In this document: positions 57,008 to 64,000 of the stretch, one piece after another | Numbering within the stretch: the stretch's first letter is position 1 | Layout: each line of letters opens with the position of its first letter | Source of the DNA: Grosmannia clavigera kw1407 | Lineage: Eukaryota; Ascomycota; Sordariomycetes; Ophiostomatales; Ophiostomataceae | Direction of reading: 5' to 3' | NCBI RefSeq assembly: GCF_000143105.1 | Contig: NW_014040765.1 | Coordinates: 1,984,001 to 2,048,000, forward strand | DNA length: 64,000 bases | The notes under the pieces: model-generated | The model's input: the letters and a program-made list of their open reading frames with translations, nothing else | Databases searched by the model: none | Told to the model about the DNA's origin: nothing | Position numbers and translations under genes: made by a program

Positions 57008-58410
57008 TCAACCCTCCAAAATCAAGTCAATGACCGAACAGAAACTGCCAAATGGCGTATTCACAGCGTTGATTTTAAGCCGTGGGTCAACGGCTGCGAA
57101 AAGGAGTTTCCAGTCAGACAAATCACGCTCAAATGAGTTGAACAACTGCATCATGACAACGTCCCGAGAGCGCCCCACACGCTCGTTTACCGAGGGCACA
57201 GAGCCCGGTTCAGGGAGATCAAAGTCCATGACAAGCATATGCGAGCCCTCGCTCATAGACTTCACGGTGCTCTTTAAGATCTGGACAGAGTGCGAAAAGT
57301 CCCAGTTGTGGAGGATTTGCCGGAAGAGGTACACATCGGCGCTCGTAACGGGCTGCTCTTGGAAGAAATCGTATTCTTGGAAGCGAATGCGCTTCGAAAC
57401 GGCCTCATTGTTCTGCTGGATGACAACTTCGCCTTGTTTGACGACATGCGCGCTGTCTTGGACGATGAACTCCAGCTATGGGAAGGCTTTAGCCAGGGCC
57501 ACGCAGCTATGTCCAATGTTGCCACCAATCTGGTTGTAATCAGAAACTCAATCAAACAGATCTTTTACTAGGAATGGTTGCCATTACGTCGACGACCGTG
57601 GCCTTCCCAAGGTCCCCCCACGCAAACCCGTCAACCAGGTGCTTAAGGCTGCTCTTTGGGCTGGCGGCGACGCCTTCCATAAGACGACCAAAGAGAGTGT
57701 GCAGGTCGGGCTGCTTGGAAATGTACTCGTACATGGCCAGTTCCGTGTCGAATGCGACACTAAATGCCGTGCGGTTGAGTGCTGTGCTATCGGGTCATTT
57801 CTTGTGCGCCGTGACCATGGAGGCTATCGTAGGGGCCAAAACTCTTCCCTGCCACTCCCTCTGGTCGACAAGCTGTTGGTCTACAGTCAATGCCGCAGAG
57901 GTGGCCGAGTGGGCGAGGAAGCCTGGTACCGGCTCGACAAAGAGATGGTTGGTCATTGCCATACGAGCAATTGATTTTAGTCGCAGCTCCGAGACGGCAG
58001 CTTTTCCAGCCAGCTCGGCATACGAGATATTGCCCTCCAGAGGAACGAGCTCGAAGATATGGAAATAATTCAACCAGCGGAGAGCTTCCATATATTGGTA
58101 CTGTATTGTCAGAATTTATCCCGGCCTCAGACCAAGACATACTCACGTTTGTCTGGACATTTTCCAAGCACTCCCTGGGGCCAGCAACGAGCTGGAAAAG
58201 CTGTAGAGCATGGTCCATGAGCTGGTCCCGGACAGCCTGTATCTCCTTGGGTGCCTCTGGGGATAAAACATCGATTGGCGCATCGCGCTGAAAGCTGGGC
58301 TCGGGAAGCCCGTTGGATTGGAAATAGTCTGCAAGCGTTTTTGCTTGTCTGCTGAGATCGCCAACGAGAAGCTCCAGTGGCGAAGAGGGTGTACGGGCAC
58401 ACGCATTCAT
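57008..58410 (-). pseudogene. O-methyltransferase (PF00891-type) pseudogene
   Basis: Three exons (58410-58147, 58100-57588, 57529-57008) with intact splice sites and phases would encode 432 codons. The N-terminal dimerisation helix region (LRWLNYFHIFELVPLEG), SAM motif VVDIGGNIGHSCVALAKAFP, EYDFFQEQPV, LFRQILHNW and the catalytic-region DPRLKINAV are recognisable. Two in-frame stops break it: TGA at 57795-57797 (TAHKK*PDST, where Trp is expected) and TAG at 57476-57478 (AFP*LEFIVQD, where Gln is expected, a CAG-to-TAG change). Such enzymes methylate hydroxyl groups of small metabolites. Everything else is well preserved, so inactivation seems recent. Confidence 0.82.
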
Positions 58411-58767
58411 CTTGGATATTCTTTTTTAGGATACTGACTTGAGACGGGACCGGATGAGTGGAAGTAGAGCGTTGAACTCGTTATTAAATGCTACTACGGA
58501 GTTCGGACTAGATATGGGGAAATCAGATGGTCTACCATTACTGGTGCACTGTTACCGCATGCTACCGAAACTGCATTTTCAGGGTTGTATCTTCCGTTTA
58601 GTAATGCGACGTAGTCTGTCACGATACGGTTCAACTGGGTTCACGTCAAACTTGTTATAAATATTTGATAGATTGATTGTTAGTATTTCTGGATTCTATG
58701 AGAGCACGCGGTTTATCCCAAGAGATGGCGTCTCATGAAACAGCTTACACGCAAAATTCTTATATCC
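58411..58767. other. Intergenic, AT-rich
   Basis: Upstream side of the methyltransferase relic; no further gene is seen. Confidence 0.5.
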
Positions 58768-58840
58768 GGAGTAATAGCTCAGATGGGAGAGCGCCAGCCT
58801 GAAGAGCTGGAGGTCCTCGGTTCGATCCCGAGTTGCTCCA
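58768..58840 (+). tRNA. tRNA-Phe (anticodon GAA)
   Basis: A complete 73-nt cloverleaf: acceptor GGAGTAA/TTGCTCC with one T-G pair and discriminator A; D-stem GCTC/GAGC with loop AGATGGGA; anticodon stem CCAGC/GCTGG with loop CTGAAGA; five-base variable loop; T-arm CTCGG TTCGATC CCGAG. There is no intron. Confidence 0.97.
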
Positions 58841-59273
58841 TTGAATATTGATTTTGCCTGTTTATCAATCTTTTTCTGATACGGAACAAATGGTAGGCCA
58901 GCAGTGTTCAATTTTACATTGTCACATCATCTTGATTTTTTTAATATTCGTATTCTCTACCCCTGCCTGGACTTACTAGGGGTCGTCAAACAAAACATCA
59001 GTCATGAAAGAACGCAGGGCTACTCCGTAAGCTAGAATCAATGAGCTGGCTAATGTCTGGCGGATAGCAAATATTTTGTTAGAAAGATTTACGTAGCAAA
59101 AAGGCTTTTGCAAGAGGACTATGGAGTACCGAGAAACCCATCAATTAGTCCCAAGAGCGTGAAATTTTAGGGCGTTTACGGCAAATAAGTTATTTTTCTG
59201 ACTCTGGACGGAAGCCCGTGACAGCTTCGAATGCATGGAAATCAGGGTACAAAACTTCTTTGGTTTGGTCGTC
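58841..59273. other. Intergenic
   Basis: A CTTGATTTTTTTAAT T-run about 90 bp after the tRNA, and one TACGGAGTA complement at 59021. No gene is seen. Confidence 0.45.
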
Positions 59274-59525
59274 TTATGCATGCGACACCATCACGTCAAT
59301 CATATGGAATAAAGGATTGAGGCAGACCTCGGTTAAGTGATATAGCATGAGGAAGCCGACGACGTAAAGGCCGTTGATGATAAGCAGTGTGAGTACGGCC
59401 AGGCAGCAGAGATAGCCAAAGGTAGGGAAGCAAAATGCAAGCAGGGCGACCACGTTGAGACTGGCCAAGACAACATTCCACAACAGCATATCCACGCCCT
59501 CGACGAGCCGCAACGAGGAATACAT
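59274..59525 (-). CDS. Small predicted membrane protein or exon
   Basis: An 83-codon ORF starting at ATG 59525 with two strongly hydrophobic segments (LLWNVVLASLNVVALLAFCF; CLAVLTLLIINGLYVVGFLMLY). A good acceptor (TTTTCCTAG) lies just upstream, so this may be the last exon of a longer gene whose 5' part I cannot find, or a stand-alone small protein. I do not recognise it. Confidence 0.4.
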   Translation of the reverse strand: MYSSLRLVEGVDMLLWNVVLASLNVVALLAFCFPTFGYLCCLAVLTLLIINGLYVVGFLMLYHLTEVCLNPLFHMIDVMVSHA

Positions 59526-60733
59526 CGAGGGTTGCCTGACTAGGAAAAGGTTGTCAGTGCCTGAGTTAAGAATTACTTACCTACCTTATGTTAAACGAGA
59601 GTGCGTGACTGAGTATGACGAAGGATAATCTGGGTTGAATGTTAAAGAGTATATGTTTTTATGCATATTGTGGAAATTGTAGTGTTCGTGCTGTTCCGTT
59701 TTCTACCGCTGTGACAAAGGGCAAATATATCGCATTCTAACTTATGGACACTTCTTCCGTAGCTCAATGGACATGGACGCATGTTTGGAGAGCAGTGCCT
59801 GTCTAAAGAGGAAGTGAAAGGCACGACGCTTTGGCAGGAAGTGACGATCTCCACCTGTGCCCAATCGCCTGAAGCTGCAGGATGCAACAGGCTGCAGGTC
59901 TAATGCGACCGGGTATGTTAGCCCGTGGAATTAGGCAGCAAATGCGACATGAAACAGCACATGGACGTGGTCTCCTTTATGCAGCGGGGGGCACGGCCAT
60001 GGTATTCGTATCTCATTGCTCTGGGCTTTGGCAAGAGGCCGGTAGTTCTTTAACGCTTTCGAGCAGAGGCCCGTGCATGGGCCTGTAATTGGCTGCAGGC
60101 CGGCTAGCCTGCACGGTTGCCCGTGGTAGCGAATATTTCCGATTGTGGGTTAGCTCGGTTCTCACTGGGCCTGTGTGGCCGGCCTGTCAGCCATCATCAA
60201 AGCGAAAACAAAAAAGAGGTCAGCAGCGGCATTCCAGGTCATCGACAACGCACGCCCGGCAACGGCGTCCTGACGGCCCCACGAAGCGGTAAGTGTGGCG
60301 ACTGACGAGACAGTCCCCCAGCGACGACGACAGCGACGACAGCTCCAGCTCCAGCGACACCGCCTGCACGTGGCCACCGCTTCCGACACGGACAAACGCG
60401 CGTCTCGGTTTGGTCGAATAGGGGATGCCCCTCTCCGCCTGAGCCGGACATCATCCATCGGATGCGAGTGCGGCCGTGAGCACATGGTGAGAAGCGGCGA
60501 AGGACAAAAGGAAAGGCAGCCCCGTCTCGCATAGCAGAAGCCTGTGTTCCGGTTGGGCTGGTGCGCCCGGTCTATTTTTTGTCGACACCGCTCTTTCGCA
60601 TTTCGCCCGCCTTCGATCAACCGTTCGATTTTCGACAGGCTCTTTCCGGCCAGGGCTTCGCTAGGGGTCCCGGGGCGGCACCGCATTCAGAGACGATTGA
60701 TCGGACGAGGGGGACACGCAGACACAAGCGGCG
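59526..60733. other. Upstream region of nudE
   Basis: 1.2 kb with no supported gene; the last 200 bp are rich in CGA/GAC repeats and C-runs, as is common in the 5' UTR of constitutively expressed fungal genes. Confidence 0.5.
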
Positions 60734-62756
60734 ATGACCGAACCACCTTCTTCCCCACCGGGTGGAGATGCGAGCGCAGAGGAGACGCTGTCGTGGTACA
60801 AGGTGCAGTATGAGCAGCTGGAGCACGAGCTGATCGAGTTCCGCGAATCGAGCCGCGAGCTGGAAGCGGAGCTGGAAAAGGACCTGGATGCGGCGGATAA
60901 GCGAGAGCGCACGTTGCGCGAGAAAGCGGAAGCGCTGGGCTACGAAGTGGACGAGTGGAAGGTGTGTATGAGGGGGCGAGTGCGAGCGTGCAGACCAGGC
61001 CACGATGCTGACAGCAGGCGGACGATGACAGAGGAAGTACAAGGAGTCCAAGACGGAGGCGAACGCAGCACAGAACCAGCTAGAGAAGGAGATCACGACG
61101 CTGCGAGACGCCAACCGAACGCTGCAGCTGCGACTGCGCGACATCGAGGTGGCCAACGACGACTTTGAGCGGCAGGCACGCAACACGACGTCGTCGCTGG
61201 AGGACCTGGAGTCCAAGTACAATGTGGCGATTGAGCGCGGCGTGCTACTGGAGGAGGAGATCAAGATGGGCGAGCTGGAGCGCGAAATGTTGCGGGTGGA
61301 TGCGCAGAGGCTGCGCGAAGAGCTGTCGGAGCTCAAGATCGAGGCAGACATCCTGCAGGACAAGCTGAAGAAGCAGCACGGGACGCGCCAGCACCACCTA
61401 TCGACGCTCTCGTCCGAGGACCTGTCGGTGTCGGCGTCGCCGACGTTTGACCAGTCACCCAACTCGACTGCGAGCTCGCCACTGATCACAACACCTCTCG
61501 ACAGCAAGGGGCTCGAGGCCATAGCCGACGGCGGTACCACGCTGGCCGAGCTACAAGAGCCGCCGTCTCCGCCCATGTCGGACGCATCAGCGCCGCGACG
61601 CAAACGCACTCAGACACTGGGCACGGCCCGGACCCCCGTCTTGGTCACCCGTCGGTCCCGGCTGCCCTCGGCCGATCTACACCTGACGACACCGCGGCCC
61701 AAGACGGCCATGGCCTACTCGTCACCGTCGTCGTCGTCGGCGTCGCGCCAGTTCGGCAGTCGCTTCACGCCTGGCTCCTCGTCCTCCTTTGCCGCAGCCA
61801 TGGGCAAGACCACCCCCTCCACCATTACCACCAACACCACCACACGCACACCCGGCCCGCGATCCAGCAGCTCGGCTGCCGTGCCCTACAAGCCGACCAG
61901 AGCGGCCAAGCCACCGCCCTCGACGACGACAACGCGCGCCACTGCGCACCGGCTGCCGTCGTCCAACTCGCTCTCGCACATCCGGTCGCTGACGGCGCAG
62001 ATGCAGCGCCTCGAGGCCCGCGTGCACTCGGTGCGGTCCAAGCTGCCGGCTCCCGTGACCACACCGCCACGGGCATCGCCGCGAACGTCTGCGCTGGACA
62101 GCGGCCTCCCCACAGCCTTGGCCCCGTCGTCGGCCGCGGTGCGGTCGCGCAAGCGCACCGTCGGGTCGGCCTCCTCGTCTGTCACCGGCAGTGCTGTCGG
62201 CGATGACCATCTTTACTATTCCACTCCCACAGGGTCAGTCTCCGGTTCCGTCACCGGCACCACGCGGACTACTGCCAGCAACTCTGTCTCGGGATCCCGC
62301 ATGTCGACCACGGGCGTCGGCCGGCTGTCGTTTGGACCGCTGCCCGGTCGCGACACCGACTCGCGACCCAGCTCGCGCACCAGCTTTTCGTCTTACGCCC
62401 GACCGGCCAGCCGTAATGACGGCCGCGAAATGCCCCCCCCTCGACCGATGTCGCGCACGTCGCTCTCCAGCGCCCGCACGCCCATGCGACCACGCACGTC
62501 GCTCGGTGGCAGCATCAGCATGCACGGCCACTCGATGAGCATCGGCCTGCCCGAGGACGAGGTCGACACGAACGAGTATCGCACGCCTGTGCGCCGCGGC
62601 ACCTACTCTCGCTACGACCTCGACCATGGGCTCGACGCCCACCTGTCCACGCCCACCAGCGGCATTCCACTTCCAGGCAGCCGGCGGCAGAGCGGCGGAC
62701 CCAACAGCGGACTGCCAATGCCGTCGGGCCGGCGGACCAGTATGAGCACAAAGTGA
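60734..62756 (+). CDS. nudE: NudE-type dynein regulator
   Basis: Two exons (60734-60961, 61032-62756); the 70-bp intron ends ACAG at 61031 and the joined frame reads DEWK|RKYKESK. Total 650 residues. NudE binds Lis1/NudF and dynein to drive nuclear migration along microtubules. Residues about 18-215 form a continuous coiled coil (SWYKVQYEQLEHELIEF, LRDIEVANDDFERQARN, LEDLESKYNVAIERGVLLEE), the NudE hallmark. The remainder is a Ser/Pro/Arg-rich tail with a second short helix (LSHIRSLTAQMQRLEARV). Length is near that of other filamentous-fungal NudE proteins. The symbol follows the Aspergillus name. Confidence 0.93.
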
Positions 62757-64000
62757 TGTCCGCACCCCATCGCTCCCGTTTCTTTCGTTCCAAAGATACC
62801 ACTGTTCCTGCGCATCACGGAGTCTGGTTTGATCGTGTTGGCGCTCCCCCCTCCCCTTATTTACCGCCAGAATTGCCCTACGCCGCCCCTCCCTGCCTAG
62901 AATGACCGAGCTGACCGGGTGGACTGGAGGGACCGGGATGGACTCTGGCTTTCAACCTTTACTTTTACTTTGTCATGAGGTGCACGGTTTGTATGATTAC
63001 ATAATCCAGGCTTGTGGAGTACGCCGCGCTGTATATAGATCAATACAATGCTTTGCGAGCCAAGGGTGTGTTGACGAAGCACGAGTATAGATGCGCGCGC
63101 CGAGTGATGTACACGTCAGCCGGATTCACGAGCTCGTGTGCTCGGAGCTGACGCTGAAGAGGACAAGTGAGCGGAAATCCGAACGCTAGCGCCACGGGTA
63201 AGATACAGGCGCAGCAGGTCCGGCAAGAAAGGAAGCCCTGGCCGTCGCACTGCCGGCTCTGTTGCAGGAAAGGCAGAACGGCGGACAAGCTGTTGGGGAT
63301 GTGCGACGATTTTGGACCGACGGCAGGTTTGAAGATCGAGGCAGAGCCTAACCAACAAGGGTAAGATTGCAGGTGGCACTTCCACTGTGCTAGCGCTTTC
63401 ATGTCGGGGCAACGGCGATCCTTTTTTCTCAACAATTGGGGGAAGCCCTAGGCTAGCAGTAAGAGAAGGGGAAAAAGAACTAAATTCCACGGAGTAGACA
63501 GAACGGAATAAAATTGAATTCTTCTGTAATTTAAATTATACAGAAAGTAAAACATAACAGTCGGTACTGCAAGGAGAAAGTATACGGCCAGTTCTGCGCA
63601 TGTCGGTAGAGGAGGCTGCACACGGTGGACACGGATAGCGAGCCCTGAAGTTTTTCTGTCAGCCTCTGCCTGCGGACGACGAGAAGCGTAATCATACAGG
63701 GCATGGCGCTGCCAAACGGCCTAGATCCACGAGGTGGGGGAGGGGTGTCTGACAGGATGCGATTTGTAATTGGGATATGGGCTTTTCAAAAGTCCGGATG
63801 GCATTTGCCCTGATTGGGACAATCCAACTCGCCGTGAGCATTCGCCAGATCGAGAGCGAGACGACGCAGGCCTTCTTGGGGACCTCCCCAACGCTCCCAT
63901 ATTTCTCTCTTCGTTGGGCCAGTGCGGGCAGTCGGCTGGTCTGGTGGGGGATCCACCAGGAATCGACAGGTACCTGCTCGTGACCTCCAGCTGACCTTCA
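62757..64000. other. Right-end region, no supported gene
   Basis: It holds the nudE 3' UTR and about 1 kb of sequence with only short ORFs. A plus-strand ORF at 63777-63983 starts with ATG and has a hydrophobic N-terminus (MGFSKVRMAFALIGTIQLAV), but may be cut by the edge or spurious. Confidence 0.45.

Noticed and set aside
60544..61609. Long minus-strand ORF across the nudE start
   Set aside because: Antisense shadow of the nudE coiled-coil exons.
1..64000. CRISPR arrays, bacterial operons or a plasmid/phage origin
   Set aside because: Spliceosomal introns, nuclear tRNAs and fungal families throughout; no regularly spaced repeats.

Overview
The window looks like nuclear DNA of a filamentous ascomycete, probably a Sordariomycete; the class is my inference from gene content and I cannot place it further. 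Genes carry many short introns (mostly 46-120 bp) with GTAAGT/GTGAGT-type donors, CTAAC/CTGAC branch sites and YAG acceptors. The families are typical of such fungi: Zn2Cys6 regulators, an LaeA-like methyltransferase, a fungal P450, a Mup1-type permease, a fungal rhodopsin-domain protein, NudE, DUF7025-type AAA ATPase and HNH_2 proteins. Two nuclear tRNA genes are present: Ser-GCT (minus) and Phe-GAA (plus). I rebuilt exon structures by hand from splice motifs and checked reading phase across every junction.

Layout. 0-5.2 kb: an acidic-tailed hypothetical protein running off the left edge and a 1,210-residue leucine-rich-repeat protein. 5.2-12.4 kb: gene-poor, with tRNA-Ser, an eroded coding relic and an HNH-nuclease gene carrying an in-frame stop plus a homopolymer frameshift. 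12.4-19.8 kb: a TauD-type dioxygenase, a degenerate kinase-like protein and an atypical zinc-cluster regulator, bracketed by two direct copies of a 160-185 bp repeat. 20-22.2 kb: a Zn2Cys6 regulator whose zinc cluster is assembled from 14-bp and 11-bp microexons. 23-27.6 kb: Gfo/Idh/MocA oxidoreductase, intracellular RNase T1-like protein, Hal3/PPC decarboxylase. 27.9-36.7 kb: 12-exon LaeA-like methyltransferase and P450 diverging from a 2-kb shared upstream region, then an amino-acid permease convergent with the P450. 38-43 kb: Fic protein, CHK-type kinase-like phosphotransferase, rhodopsin-domain membrane protein. 43-53.2 kb: a mix of intact intronless genes (DUF2075 ATPase, MlrC-like M81 protein) and decayed genes (F-box-like relic, frameshifted AAA ATPase, membrane protein with stop and frameshift). 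55.6-58.4 kb: glyoxalase-like protein and an O-methyltransferase pseudogene with two nonsense codons. 58.8-62.8 kb: tRNA-Phe, a small membrane ORF and the conserved nudE gene. The right end has no gene I can support.

How the genes relate. The two conserved housekeeping genes near the ends (LRR protein and nudE) flank an accessory stretch rich in regulators, tailoring enzymes and decaying paralogues. There is no PKS, NRPS or terpene synthase, so I do not call a biosynthetic cluster. The best candidates for something new are the repeat-bracketed dioxygenase/pseudokinase/regulator block and a strongly over-represented dispersed 9-mer, TACGGAGTA, which I found about 18 times, always outside coding sequence.
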